A stretch of 64,000 bases of DNA from an uncultured Lachnospiraceae bacterium (GTDB taxonomy: Bacteria > Bacillota > Clostridia > Lachnospirales > Lachnospiraceae), in assembly GCA_934292725.1 (NCBI GenBank), contig CAKQXY010000004.1, forward strand, positions 1 to 64,000. The letters run 5' to 3'. Under the pieces are notes generated by a model that had not been told where the DNA came from, did no database searches, and saw only the letters and a list, made by a program, of their open reading frames with translations. The position numbers were made by a program, and so were the translations under genes. Below, in pieces: positions 8,343-16,061 of the stretch. Position 1 is the stretch's first letter; every line of letters begins with the position of its first letter.

Positions 8343-8768
8343 TTGAAAAATAATGCCATTAATACGTATTTAAAGGAGCTTTCTAAGCAGCTGTGCTGCA
8401 GTGGAAAAGAGAAAAAGGAAATACTATCATCTTTAAAAAATCGACTATCAGAATTTGAGTCAGAGTCTCCAACTGCTCTTAAATATGAGGATATCGTCGA
8501 ACAATTTGGATCACCCAAGGAAGTAGCTAACAGCTTTTTAGGCGAATATAGTTCAACACAGCTACATAATTTGGTAAAACGCAGGAAAATAAAGCACTTT
8601 TGCATTATTACTGCGTGCATATTAATCTTTGCAGCTTTGGTTATCTATTCTTTCCTTAAAATTCAACAGTTGAACTGGCTTCAGAATGGATATATTATTC
8701 AAGTAACTTATCCAGGTACGGATCCTCATCTTGATGAGCTTGATGTCACAATTTTTCAAACTTATTAA
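8343..8768 (+). CDS. HAAS/DUF1700-like single-pass membrane protein, copy 2 (141 aa)
   Basis: The first about 100 residues match copy 1 except for a few substitutions, including the TTG start with the same GGAGG spacing. After the membrane helix the sequence changes completely to a tail with YIIQVTYPGTDPHLDEL and ends in FQTY rather than YRTY. The gap to copy 1 is 39 bp, so the genes are cotranscribed. The divergent tail is the only part likely to give it a distinct role. Confidence 0.75.
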   Translation: MKNNAINTYLKELSKQLCCSGKEKKEILSSLKNRLSEFESESPTALKYEDIVEQFGSPKEVANSFLGEYSSTQLHNLVKRRKIKHFCIITACILIFAALVIYSFLKIQQLNWLQNGYIIQVTYPGTDPHLDELDVTIFQTY

Positions 8769-8789
8769 CTACAAAGGAGATATTCAAAA

Positions 8790-9272
8790 ATGTTTGCATA
8801 TTTTTCCCCCTTTTTAACTTATAGTTCAAAGAAGCGCATTGCAAAAAACGCATCAATTCAACAATATTATAAAGAGCTTTCTTCTTCGATTTGCTGTGAC
8901 AATAAAAGCAAGAAAAAATTCCTTCATGATTTTGTTTTTCAGCTAGATGAATTTGCAAGTGAACATGATAAAGAAACAATTTCTTATAAAATGCTTTCTG
9001 ATAGATTTGGCTCTCCAACGGAAATTGCAAATGCTTTTTTAGCTGAAACCAATTCCACACAATTGCAAAATCTAATTATCCATAATTCACGTAGAAAAAA
9101 ACGCATTTTAATTTTGCTTTTGATTGTTTTTCTGTTTCTAGTACTACATCAAATGTATAAGATTTATCAAAGCTCTCTTACAAAACATGATTATATTATA
9201 GAAACAACATATCCTGGTGGATCTGCTCCAGCCCTTGAAGAACTTGGTATTACAGATTATCGAACATATTAA
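8790..9272 (+). CDS. HAAS/DUF1700-like single-pass membrane protein, copy 3, divergent (160 aa)
   Basis: It has an ATG start behind AAAGGAG. The HAAS-like core is recognisable (YYKELSSSICC...KKKFLHDF...SDRFGSPTEIANAF) but only moderately similar to copies 1, 2 and 4, and it carries about 18 extra N-terminal residues. The transmembrane segment is ILILLLIVFLFLVLH. The tail YIIETTYPGGSAPALEEL ends in GITDYRTY, close to the tail of copies 1 and 4. The older core with a shared tail points to shuffling between tail and core. Confidence 0.75.
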   Translation: MFAYFSPFLTYSSKKRIAKNASIQQYYKELSSSICCDNKSKKKFLHDFVFQLDEFASEHDKETISYKMLSDRFGSPTEIANAFLAETNSTQLQNLIIHNSRRKKRILILLLIVFLFLVLHQMYKIYQSSLTKHDYIIETTYPGGSAPALEELGITDYRTY

Positions 9273-9311
9273 CAAAGGAGCAAGATTTCATTTGCAAGAT
9301 GGAGGTACATT

Positions 9312-9740
9312 TTGAAAAATAATGCCATTAATACGTATTTAAAGGAGCTTTCTAAGCAGCTGTGCTGCAGTGGAAAAGAGAAAAAGGAAATACTATCATC
9401 TTTAAAAAATCGACTATCAGAATTTGAGTCAGAGTCTCCAACTGCTCTTAAATATGAGGATATCGTCGAACAATTTGGATCACCCAAGGAAGTAGCTAAC
9501 AGCTTTTTAGGCGAATATAGTTCAACACAGCTACATAATTTGGTAAAACGCAGAAAAATAAAGCACTTTTGCATTATTACTGTGTGCATATTAATCTTTG
9601 CAGCTTTGCTTATATATTCGATCCGCAGAATTTATCAATTTTATTGGTTTCAGGATGGATATGTCATTGAAACTATGTATGACGGTACAGATGTACCTGG
9701 TCCCGAAGAAATTGGTATTACCAATTATCGAACATATTAA
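9312..9740 (+). CDS. HAAS/DUF1700-like single-pass membrane protein, copy 4 (142 aa)
   Basis: The core is almost identical to copy 2 and the tail almost identical to copy 1 (VIETMYDGTDVPGPEEIG, then ITNYRTY), so it looks like a recombinant of the two. The TTG start and GGAGG are conserved. One transmembrane helix is at about residues 86-103. It is the last copy before a regulatory gap that leads to padR. Confidence 0.75.
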   Translation: MKNNAINTYLKELSKQLCCSGKEKKEILSSLKNRLSEFESESPTALKYEDIVEQFGSPKEVANSFLGEYSSTQLHNLVKRRKIKHFCIITVCILIFAALLIYSIRRIYQFYWFQDGYVIETMYDGTDVPGPEEIGITNYRTY

Positions 9741-9846
9741 TAAAGGAGATATATTATAAGCTTACAACAAAACACTTAACATCAACATGTCATGTGATAT
9801 TTACGGCAATATTTCATGATTACTACAACTATATAAATCTTAACTC

Positions 9847-9875
9847 TTGACTTTTATTATCTTTTCATTCATAAT
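9847..9875 (+). promoter_or_regulatory. SigA-type promoter of padR
   Basis: TTGACT (9847-9852), a 17-bp spacer and CATAAT (9870-9875) lie about 80 bp upstream of the padR start. The remaining intergenic sequence (9741-9846) shows nothing else I can name. Confidence 0.55.
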
Positions 9876-9885
9876 AAATGCTTAG

Positions 9886-9928
9886 TATGATGTTGGGGTT
9901 AAAAGGTGCTTTGCACTCCCGCAATCTT
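9886..9928. repeat. Family C half-element
   Basis: TATGATGTTGGGGTTAAAAG resembles the left end of the full family C copy at 21716, and the rest (GTGCTTTGCACTCCCGCAATC) recurs at about 62190. No matching right end is present here, so it is a truncated or variant copy. It falls in the 5' leader of padR. Confidence 0.5.
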
Positions 9929-9955
9929 CAAAAAAGTTGTCGAAGGGAGGGACAC

Positions 9956-10303
9956 ATGGCAATAGAAATGTTTAAACGAGGGTCTGTTGAGATGCTTGCC
10001 CTCCTTATTTTAAATGAAGATGATGCTCACGGCTACCGTATTGTTCAGGAAATTAAGGACAGAAGCGATGGCCGCCTGATCATCAAGGAAGGCTCTCTTT
10101 ACCCAATTTTGTATAAGTTGTCTGACGAGGGCTATATTATTTCTCAGGAAGATATTTCTGAGACTAAGCTTGGGCGTAAGCGTATTCGCGTTATCTATTC
10201 CATTACACCTAAAGGACGAGAACATCTGATTCAGCTTAAGGAAGAATACGATATCGTACATGACAGCATTCGCTGTATTTTTGAAAGGAGCAAAAGTCTT
10301 TAA
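9956..10303 (+). CDS. PadR-family transcriptional regulator (115 aa)
   Basis: This is a winged-helix regulator. Diagnostic segments are MLALLILNEDDAHGYRIVQEI (shown here as two overlapping motifs, LALLIL and HGYRIVQEI), EGSLYPILYKL, GYI and the wing-like GRKRIRVIYSITPKG. GGGAGG at about 9945-9950 fixes the ATG at 9956; the longer frame from 9878 runs through a repeat fragment. PadR proteins usually repress nearby membrane or export genes and are commonly cotranscribed with HAAS-domain proteins, as here (2-bp gap to the next gene). Likely targets are its own operon and the exporter/HAAS genes. Confidence 0.9.
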   Translation: MAIEMFKRGSVEMLALLILNEDDAHGYRIVQEIKDRSDGRLIIKEGSLYPILYKLSDEGYIISQEDISETKLGRKRIRVIYSITPKGREHLIQLKEEYDIVHDSIRCIFERSKSL

Positions 10304-10305
10304 TT

Positions 10306-10728
10306 ATGAATACCGCTATCGAACAATATATTCATGAGCTGTCTGATTTACTTTGCTGCGATAAAACGACAAAACAACAATTTCTTTCTAAATTTCAGCA
10401 GACACTAGAGGATTTTGAGGATGAACAGGAAAATTCACCGATTTCTTACTCGGATTTAGTTTCCGAATTTGATACTCCCAGGGCAACAGCCGATGCATTT
10501 CTTTCTCAGCTTGATATTTCTCATGTGCAGCCTGCAATGCGAACAACCAATAAAAAGAAAATATTTTGGGCTTCACTATGTATCATAGCCATATTATTTT
10601 TAGTCGGTTTGTCCCTTTATCGCGTATATTTAAATAAGCTGGCTGACGAAGGATATTTTGAGCCGCCCGTGTACAACCTCACTCCAGCAGAAGCTCGAAC
10701 TTTTGATCCTGACGAATATTTCCCTTGA
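10306..10728 (+). CDS. HAAS/DUF1700-like membrane protein, PadR partner (140 aa)
   Basis: It starts 2 bp after padR. The core pattern is YIHELSDLLCC...KQQFLSKFQ...VSEFDTPRATADAF, the same fold as the upstream array but clearly older. The single transmembrane helix is IFWASLCIIAILFLVGLSL, followed by a short tail ending in FDPDEYFP. It probably acts with PadR as a membrane-tethered partner. Its stop codon lies inside the -35 box of the tRNA promoter. Confidence 0.8.
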   Translation: MNTAIEQYIHELSDLLCCDKTTKQQFLSKFQQTLEDFEDEQENSPISYSDLVSEFDTPRATADAFLSQLDISHVQPAMRTTNKKKIFWASLCIIAILFLVGLSLYRVYLNKLADEGYFEPPVYNLTPAEARTFDPDEYFP

Positions 10729-10753
10729 CAAAACCCTCCACCTCTGGTATCAT
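10725..10753 (+). promoter_or_regulatory. SigA-type promoter of tRNA-Thr
   Basis: TTGACA (10725-10730), a 17-bp spacer and TATCAT (10748-10753) end 20 bp before the tRNA. The -35 box overlaps the TGA stop of the preceding gene. Confidence 0.75.
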
Positions 10754-10773
10754 TATATAGTACGGTTCAAAGC

Positions 10774-10846
10774 GCTTCCGTGGCTCAGTTGGTAGAGCGA
10801 TTGATTCGTAATCAATAGATCACGGGTTCGAGTCCCGTCGGGAGCT
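10774..10846 (+). tRNA. tRNA-Thr (anticodon CGT)
   Basis: The cloverleaf can be folded by eye: acceptor GCTTCCG with CGGGAGC (one G-U pair), anticodon stem ATTGA/TCAAT with loop TTCGTAA giving anticodon CGT for ACG codons, and T-arm ACGGG/CCCGT with loop TTCGAGT. The discriminator is T and CCA is not encoded, so it must be added by the CCA enzyme. It has its own promoter and terminator and is monocistronic. Confidence 0.93.
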
Positions 10847-10858
10847 TTCCAGTACAAA

Positions 10859-10888
10859 AGAGTGTCCGTCACCGGATGCTCTTTTTTT
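10859..10888 (+). terminator. Rho-independent terminator of tRNA-Thr
   Basis: AGAGTGTCCG and CCGGATGCTCT pair across a short loop, followed by a run of T residues ending two bases before the family B repeat. Confidence 0.85.
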
Positions 10889-10889
10889 G

Positions 10890-11031
10890 GTAACTATTCA
10901 GAGCCATGCAAAATTGCTTTCTGTGAATGCTTGCATTCAGACAGAATAGCAATTTTATATGGCGATGTAACCACATGAGCAAAATAGAAGCATCGAAGAT
11001 GCGATTTTGCGAATGGGGGCTGAATAGTTAC
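10890..11031. repeat. Family B MITE-like element, copy 1 (142 bp)
   Basis: Perfect 12-bp terminal inverted repeats GTAACTATTCAG/CTGAATAGTTAC enclose two internal hairpins: one pairing AAAATTGCT with AGCAATTTT around GAATGCTTGCATTC, and one pairing GCAAAAT with ATTTTGC around GCATCGAAGATGC. The whole can fold as a three-stem cruciform. A copy differing at a few bases lies at 30809-30951. There is no coding capacity. Confidence 0.85.
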
Positions 11032-11061
11032 TTTTTTTGTTTAAATTCTTGGAGGTACATG

Positions 11062-11547
11062 ATGCTTGCTTTTACACTCTCTTCTTTAAAGGATGCCACA
11101 TCCCATTTGTTTACACAGCCATCTTTTGATGACTTTGATGTGCTGTCTGTTACTATTGCCAGCTATATTACTTTTTCTATGGACGGTCATTTAAATGCTG
11201 CTTTTTTTGAGGATGCCGATACGCAGCCTGACAAACTTTGTTCCTGGCAGCGTCTTCGCCCTGTCTGTTTTTCGATAATTAAGGGTAAGCAGCCTCCTGT
11301 TTCTTTTCAGATCACTTTCTTTCTTGATAAAGACAAGGCTTCTAGCTTGTTTAATGATCCGATGCTTGCCAATAATCAGGACATTGATGGCTTTACGCTT
11401 CATCTTTCCTATAGAAATCACACTCTTTCATTATCGACTGGCACTGTATTTTCCCGTTTTTCCCTTGACCGTGACAGTGAACGACTGTGGGATCACTATA
11501 TTGCAGCTTGGATCAAGCAAAAGCAGCTTGATTTTGAGGAGGCTTAA
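11062..11547 (+). CDS. DUF5721-like protein (161 aa)
   Basis: This is a small cytoplasmic protein without signal or membrane segments. Its layout (MLAFTLSSLKDATSHLF at the start, a central two-strand region, and HYIAAWIKQKQLDF at the end) fits the Lachnospiraceae family DUF5721, whose function is unknown. GGAGGT at 11051-11056 is 5 nt before the ATG at 11062; an ATG at 11059 is possible but too close. The long upstream extension of the frame runs into the family B repeat and is not coding. Confidence 0.7.
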   Translation: MLAFTLSSLKDATSHLFTQPSFDDFDVLSVTIASYITFSMDGHLNAAFFEDADTQPDKLCSWQRLRPVCFSIIKGKQPPVSFQITFFLDKDKASSLFNDPMLANNQDIDGFTLHLSYRNHTLSLSTGTVFSRFSLDRDSERLWDHYIAAWIKQKQLDFEEA

Positions 11548-11555
11548 TTGCGCAG

Positions 11556-11582
11556 TCAGCACTCAATTCTAGTGAGTGCTAA
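11556..11582. promoter_or_regulatory. CIRCE operator (HrcA binding site)
   Basis: TCAGCACTC, a 9-bp spacer and GAGTGCTAA match the CIRCE consensus TTAGCACTC-N9-GAGTGCTAA at all but one base. It lies between the DUF5721-like gene and htpG, about 50 bp upstream of the -35 box of the htpG promoter and 220 bp before its start codon. HrcA represses heat-shock genes by binding CIRCE. The alternative, a terminator for the upstream gene, is less likely because the stem is followed by AAAATTTTTA rather than a U-run. Confidence 0.8.
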
Positions 11583-11631
11583 AATTTTTATAAAATTGTG
11601 CCTTTTCTGGCAGAATTGTCATCTTTTCGTG

Positions 11632-11660
11632 TTGACAAATCATGTTCATAGCTGTAAAAT
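11632..11660 (+). promoter_or_regulatory. SigA-type promoter of htpG
   Basis: A perfect TTGACA (11632-11637), a 17-bp spacer and TAAAAT (11655-11660) are present. The predicted leader of about 135 nt up to the start codon is long and has no recognised riboswitch. Confidence 0.8.
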
Positions 11661-11802
11661 ACGAATTGCAGCAAGAAAATAGCAATCAGGCAACGACAGT
11701 GCTAATAATGTTCGATGTCATGATTCTAAGTTGGCTATGAAAGTCGCGTCGTCAAATTTTTACGCTTGCTGTGAAAACGACAGACGCAGAAACGAGGATG
11801 TT

Positions 11803-13782
11803 ATGAATAAAGAAGGCAGTTTATCAATTAACAGTGAAAACATATTTCCTATCATTAAGAAGTGGCTGTATTCTGACCACGATATATTCTTCCGTGAGCT
11901 TGTCAGCAATGGCTGCGATGCGGTTACAAAGTTAAAGAAGCTTGACATGATCGGTGAGTACACCATTCCGGAAGGCAAGGAGCTTTGCGTGAAGGTTACT
12001 GCTGATGCAGAGACTAAGACTATCACCTTTACTGATAATGGTATCGGTATGGATGCAAACGAGATTGATCAGTATATCAATCAGATCGCTTTCTCTGGTG
12101 CACGTGATTTCCTTGACAAGTACAAGGACAAGACAAATGATGATCAGATTATTGGGCACTTTGGTCTTGGTTTTTACTCAGCATTTATGGTTGCTGACCG
12201 TGTAACGATTGATTCTCTTTCTTATAAGGAAGGAGCTAAGGCTGTTCATTGGGAGTCTGATGAGGGTACTTCTTTTGAGATGACTGACAGCACTAAAACT
12301 GAGATCGGTACTACTATTACTCTGTACTTAAATGAGGACAGCTGTGAGTTCTGCAATGAATATCGTGCAAAGGAGATCCTTGACAAGTACTGTTCTTTCA
12401 TGCCTATCCCGATTTATTTTGAGGCAATCAAGACTGCTGAGGAGCAGGCTAGAATCGATGAGGCTGAAAAGAAGGCTAAGGAAGAGGAAGAAAAGAGAAA
12501 GGCTGAGGAAGCTGCAAAGAAGGCTGCTGACGGTGAAGCTGTTGAGGCTGAAACTGAATCTGAGCCGGCCGAAAAAGCACCTGAGGCTCCTAAGCCGATC
12601 AATGAGACTACTCCGCTTTGGGCAAAGCATCCAAATGAGTGTACCGATGAGGAGTATAAGGAGTTTTATCACAGAGTATTCCATGATTACAAGGAGCCGC
12701 TGTTCTGGATCCATCTGAACATGGATTATCCGTTTAACTTAAAGGGTATTTTGTACTTCCCGAAGATCAACACTGAGTATGATTCCATCGAGGGTACAAT
12801 TAAGCTGTACAATAATCAGGTATTTGTTGCCGATAATATTAAGGAAGTAATCCCTGAGTTCTTGATGCTGTTAAAGGGTGTTATTGACTGTCCTGATCTT
12901 CCGCTTAATGTTTCACGTTCCGCTCTGCAGAATGATGGCTTTGTTAAGAAGATCTCCGATTATATCACAAAGAAGGTTGCTGACCGTCTGACTGGTATGT
13001 GCAAGACAAAGCGTGAGGACTATGAGAAGTTCTGGGATGACATCAACCCATTTATCAAGTTTGGTGTTTTAAAGGATGAGAAATTCGCTGAGAAGATGAA
13101 TGATTATATCATCTTTAAGGATTTGAATGGCAAGTATCTGACTCTCCCGGATATCTTAAAGGAGAATGAGGAGAAGCATAAGAATCAGGTCTTCTATGTA
13201 ACTGATGAGAAGGAGCAGAGCCAGTATATTGAGATGTTTAAAAAGGAAGGCATCAATGCTGTTCTCTTAAAGCATAACATTGACTCTCCATTTATCACAA
13301 GATTAGAGCAGAAGAATCCTGATGTTAAGTTTGTCCGCATTGACTCTGATCTGACTGATTCCTTTAAGGAGGAAACATCTGATGAGGAGAAGGAAACCTT
13401 GAAGAAGGACAGCGAGTCTTTGACTGCACTCTTCCACAAGGCTTTAAATAATGATAAGCTGACTGTTAAGGCTGAAAAGTTAAAGGATGCTTCTATGGCT
13501 TGTGTTATGACTCTTTCTGAGGAAGGAAGAAGAATGCAGGAAATGATGAAGATGTATGGCATGTCTGGTATGGACTTTGGTACACCAGATGAAACACTTG
13601 TCTTAAATCTTACACATCCGCTTGTTCAGTATGTTCTGGCTCACGCTGAGGATGAGTCTGTTACAAAGTACTGCGAGCAGCTGTATGATCTTGCCGCTCT
13701 TGCTCACGGCACACTCTCTCCGGATCGTATGTCTAAGTTTATCACACGTTCTAATGAAATTATGATGGAAATTGCAAAATAA
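11803..13782 (+). CDS. htpG: Molecular chaperone HtpG (Hsp90 family), 660 aa
   Basis: This is an ATP-dependent cytoplasmic chaperone. The GHKL ATPase domain shows FRELVSNGCDA, DNGIGM and GHFGLGFYSAFMVAD, and the middle domain shows LPLNVSRSALQ. GAGG five bases before the ATG at 11803 sets the start; the frame continues upstream to 11731, but those residues are not Hsp90-like. Residues about 210-265, at the junction of the N and middle domains, form a Lys/Glu/Ala-rich insert (EEEEKRKAEEAAKKAA and following) like the charged linker of eukaryotic Hsp90, which most bacterial HtpG proteins lack. Otherwise the length is normal. Confidence 0.97.
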   Translation: MNKEGSLSINSENIFPIIKKWLYSDHDIFFRELVSNGCDAVTKLKKLDMIGEYTIPEGKELCVKVTADAETKTITFTDNGIGMDANEIDQYINQIAFSGARDFLDKYKDKTNDDQIIGHFGLGFYSAFMVADRVTIDSLSYKEGAKAVHWESDEGTSFEMTDSTKTEIGTTITLYLNEDSCEFCNEYRAKEILDKYCSFMPIPIYFEAIKTAEEQARIDEAEKKAKEEEEKRKAEEAAKKAADGEAVEAETESEPAEKAPEAPKPINETTPLWAKHPNECTDEEYKEFYHRVFHDYKEPLFWIHLNMDYPFNLKGILYFPKINTEYDSIEGTIKLYNNQVFVADNIKEVIPEFLMLLKGVIDCPDLPLNVSRSALQNDGFVKKISDYITKKVADRLTGMCKTKREDYEKFWDDINPFIKFGVLKDEKFAEKMNDYIIFKDLNGKYLTLPDILKENEEKHKNQVFYVTDEKEQSQYIEMFKKEGINAVLLKHNIDSPFITRLEQKNPDVKFVRIDSDLTDSFKEETSDEEKETLKKDSESLTALFHKALNNDKLTVKAEKLKDASMACVMTLSEEGRRMQEMMKMYGMSGMDFGTPDETLVLNLTHPLVQYVLAHAEDESVTKYCEQLYDLAALAHGTLSPDRMSKFITRSNEIMMEIAK

Positions 13783-13788
13783 GATAAA

Positions 13789-13825
13789 AAAATAAGACGG
13801 CCCAAAAGGCTGTCTTATTTTTTTT
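13789..13825. terminator. Bidirectional terminator between htpG and rpoD
   Basis: AATAAGACGGCC and GGCTGTCTTATT pair across a short A-rich loop. A-runs and T-runs on either side let it serve both convergent genes. Confidence 0.9.
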
Positions 13826-13832
13826 CTTTTAA

Positions 13833-14942
13833 TTAAGCAAGGAAATCACGGATTCTCTTGCTTCTTACTGGGTTACGAAGCTTTCTTAAAGCCTTTGCCT
13901 CGATCTGACGGATACGCTCTCTTGTTACGTTGAACTCTTTGCCGACTTCCTCAAGTGTTCTCGGATGGCCGTCCCGTAAGCCAAAGCGAAGCTCGATTAC
14001 CTGACGCTCTCTCTCCTTAAGATCTCCGAGCAAGGCATCGATATGATCGCGCAGCATAACGGATTCTACATTTCCTTCCGGTGTAACTGTATTGACATCG
14101 GCAACGAAATCACCAAGATTGGAATCATCTTCCTCACCGATTGGTGTTTCAAGGGATGCTGGCTCTCTTGCGATCTGCATGATCTCCATAACCTTATCCT
14201 CTGACATATCAAGTGCCTTAGCCAGCTCAGCAACGCTTGGCTCGTAGCCTAACTCCAGCGTCAGCTTACGCTGCATCTTTGACATCTTGTTAATTGTCTC
14301 AACCATATGAACAGGAACACGGATTGTTCTTGCCTGATCAGCAAGTGCTCTTGTGACAGACTGGCGAATCCACCATGTCGCATAGGTACTAAGCTTATAT
14401 CCTTTGGTATAGTCAAACTTCTCTACACCCTTGATAAGTCCTAGATTTCCTTCCTGAACAAGATCCAGAAAGCTCATGCCACGTCCGGTGTAACGCTTTG
14501 CAATGCTGACTACAAGACGAAGGTTTGCCTCGATCAGACGCTCTTTTGCGGACTCATCGCCCTGAGCCTTTCTCTTTGCAAGCTCCATCTCCTCATCCGC
14601 TGTAAGAAGCGGTACTGTACCGATCTCCTTTAAATACATACGGACAGGATCCTCTGTTCCTACACCCTCAAGCAAATCAATTGAGTCAAGATCAACATCT
14701 TCCTCATCATCGGAAAAGTCTATATCTTTATCAAAATCATCTGCTGCCATATCTTCTGTTGCTGCACGCAAAACATCAATCTTCTTGCGCTCCAGATATG
14801 TGTATACAAATTCCAGTTCTTCTGGTGTCAGGGTTTCACCGGCAAAAAAATCATTTACATCATTGAAATCCAGCGTCTTATTCTTGCTAAGGCCAATTTC
14901 AACTAACTTTGTCAAACGTTCCTTTAATACTTCTTTTTCCAT
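13833..14942 (-). CDS. rpoD: RNA polymerase primary sigma factor RpoD/SigA (369 aa)
   Basis: This is the housekeeping sigma-70 factor. Region 1.2 is DPVRMYLKEIGTVPLL, region 2 contains SFLDLVQEGNLGLIKGVEKF and YATWWIRQ, region 3 contains RVPVHMVETINK, and region 4 ends with RTLEEVGKEFNVTRERIRQ. A short region 1.1 of Firmicute type precedes. MEKEV at 14942 is chosen because AAGGA is about 8 nt upstream; the ATG six bases earlier is too close. The usual dnaG neighbour is not upstream here; the gene has its own promoter. Confidence 0.96.
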   Translation of the reverse strand: MEKEVLKERLTKLVEIGLSKNKTLDFNDVNDFFAGETLTPEELEFVYTYLERKKIDVLRAATEDMAADDFDKDIDFSDDEEDVDLDSIDLLEGVGTEDPVRMYLKEIGTVPLLTADEEMELAKRKAQGDESAKERLIEANLRLVVSIAKRYTGRGMSFLDLVQEGNLGLIKGVEKFDYTKGYKLSTYATWWIRQSVTRALADQARTIRVPVHMVETINKMSKMQRKLTLELGYEPSVAELAKALDMSEDKVMEIMQIAREPASLETPIGEEDDSNLGDFVADVNTVTPEGNVESVMLRDHIDALLGDLKERERQVIELRFGLRDGHPRTLEEVGKEFNVTRERIRQIEAKALRKLRNPVRSKRIRDFLA

Positions 14943-15075
14943 GTGCATTGTCCTTTCTGTAAACAATTCTCACACTGTTTCTATGTATGCCCAGGTACGC
15001 CTTTCTTTTATTCACGCCATTGGCTTCCTGTTGAAGCATCAAACAGCCACTTGCGCAATACCTTAGCAACTTTAT

Positions 15076-15104
15076 ATTATACAGGAAGTCCCCGCTTTTG
15101 TAAA
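15076..15104 (-). promoter_or_regulatory. SigA-type promoter of rpoD
   Basis: On the minus strand TTTACA (15099-15104), a 17-bp spacer and a perfect TATAAT (15076-15081) lie about 135 bp upstream of the rpoD start. Confidence 0.75.
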
Positions 15105-15122
15105 GAGTTTTTTGAATTTTCT

Positions 15123-16040
15123 TTACTTTTCTTGTGGAATCGTTTCGGCTGGCACTGCAATCTTCATTGCCTGCGGCATTGCCTGAATATGAACTTTCTT
15201 GTGGCTTCCGCCGTATTCTCCGTCAAGCACCCAGTCAATATCACTGTCGCTTTCAACTGTCAGATCTGAAATCTCATAATTTGCTATAAACTTTGAGTTT
15301 GGATTCTTTGTTACTAAATCTGCCAGCATAACAGAAAAATCTACTGCATTATCTGGTCTGTAAACGATCATGAGATTTAACTTGCCGTCGTCAAGCTCTA
15401 CATTTTGTCCGCTTATGTTCTTCATGCCGCCTACGCTGAATGAATTGTAGACCATTGCATAAATGCATTCTCCTGCAATCTCTTCGTCGCCAAATGAAAA
15501 ACGCACCTGATATGGTTTTAGATTTCCGACCTGACGGATTCCTTCTAATATATAAGCGTTATGGCCTAACGCATTTTTTGTTTTCTGCGGTGTGTTCCAG
15601 GAAACCTCTGTAAATGCACCAAATGCCGCTACATAGACGAAGTAGCTGTTTTCCTGAAATTTACCTACATCGACAGCACGGAATTTTTCCTCTGCAATCA
15701 CATTTGCACAGCGCTTCATCTGTGACGGAAGGCCGAGGCTGTACGCATAGTCGTTAGTTGAGCCTGCCGGAATGTAGCCAATCTTTGGACGTCTTTTTTC
15801 GTCAATAGTCATCACACCATCAAGCACCTCGCTTAATGTGCCGTCTCCGCCGCTGCAGACTACAAGATCATAGGCAGCACCCAATTCCTTTGCAAGTCTT
15901 GTCGCATCTGCCCGCTCTTGTGTCGAGTATACAACGGTCTCGTATCCAGCCTTATTGAATGTATCAATAATATCTGCCAGATGATTTCGAATCAGTCCTT
16001 TTCCAGAATGTAAGTTGTAAATAAATAGTAGTCTTTTCAT
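15123..16040 (-). CDS. YegS/BmrU-type lipid (diacylglycerol) kinase (305 aa)
   Basis: It belongs to the DAGK catalytic family that phosphorylates diacylglycerol or related lipids with ATP at the membrane face. Motifs include a leading IYNLHSGKG nucleotide-binding segment, VVCSGGDGTLSEVLDG (about residue 60-75) and GYIPAGSTNDYAYSLGLP. The length is standard. It is 21 bp downstream of the TPR lipoprotein gene and probably cotranscribed with it. The exact lipid substrate cannot be read from sequence. Confidence 0.9.
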   Translation of the reverse strand: MKRLLFIYNLHSGKGLIRNHLADIIDTFNKAGYETVVYSTQERADATRLAKELGAAYDLVVCSGGDGTLSEVLDGVMTIDEKRRPKIGYIPAGSTNDYAYSLGLPSQMKRCANVIAEEKFRAVDVGKFQENSYFVYVAAFGAFTEVSWNTPQKTKNALGHNAYILEGIRQVGNLKPYQVRFSFGDEEIAGECIYAMVYNSFSVGGMKNISGQNVELDDGKLNLMIVYRPDNAVDFSVMLADLVTKNPNSKFIANYEISDLTVESDSDIDWVLDGEYGGSHKKVHIQAMPQAMKIAVPAETIPQEK

Positions 16041-16061
16041 AGAATACCTGCCTTTCCTGCA

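Larger units (their letters stand above)
7848..9740 (+). repeat. Tandem paralogous gene array (near-identical units)
   Basis: A unit beginning TTTCATTTGCAAGATGGAGG and running through the first about 100 codons recurs nearly base for base at about 7849, 8317 and 9286. A divergent relative is inserted at 8790. Identity breaks down in the last about 40 codons. This pattern suggests recent duplication with homogenised 5' parts and diversified 3' parts. Confidence 0.85.

Noticed and set aside
10742..10756. CTCTGGTATCAT as another family C end
   Set aside because: The match is short and is fully explained as the spacer and -10 box of the tRNA promoter.
11731..11802. Upstream extension of HtpG
   Set aside because: These residues are not Hsp90-like, and the ribosome binding site is just before 11803.
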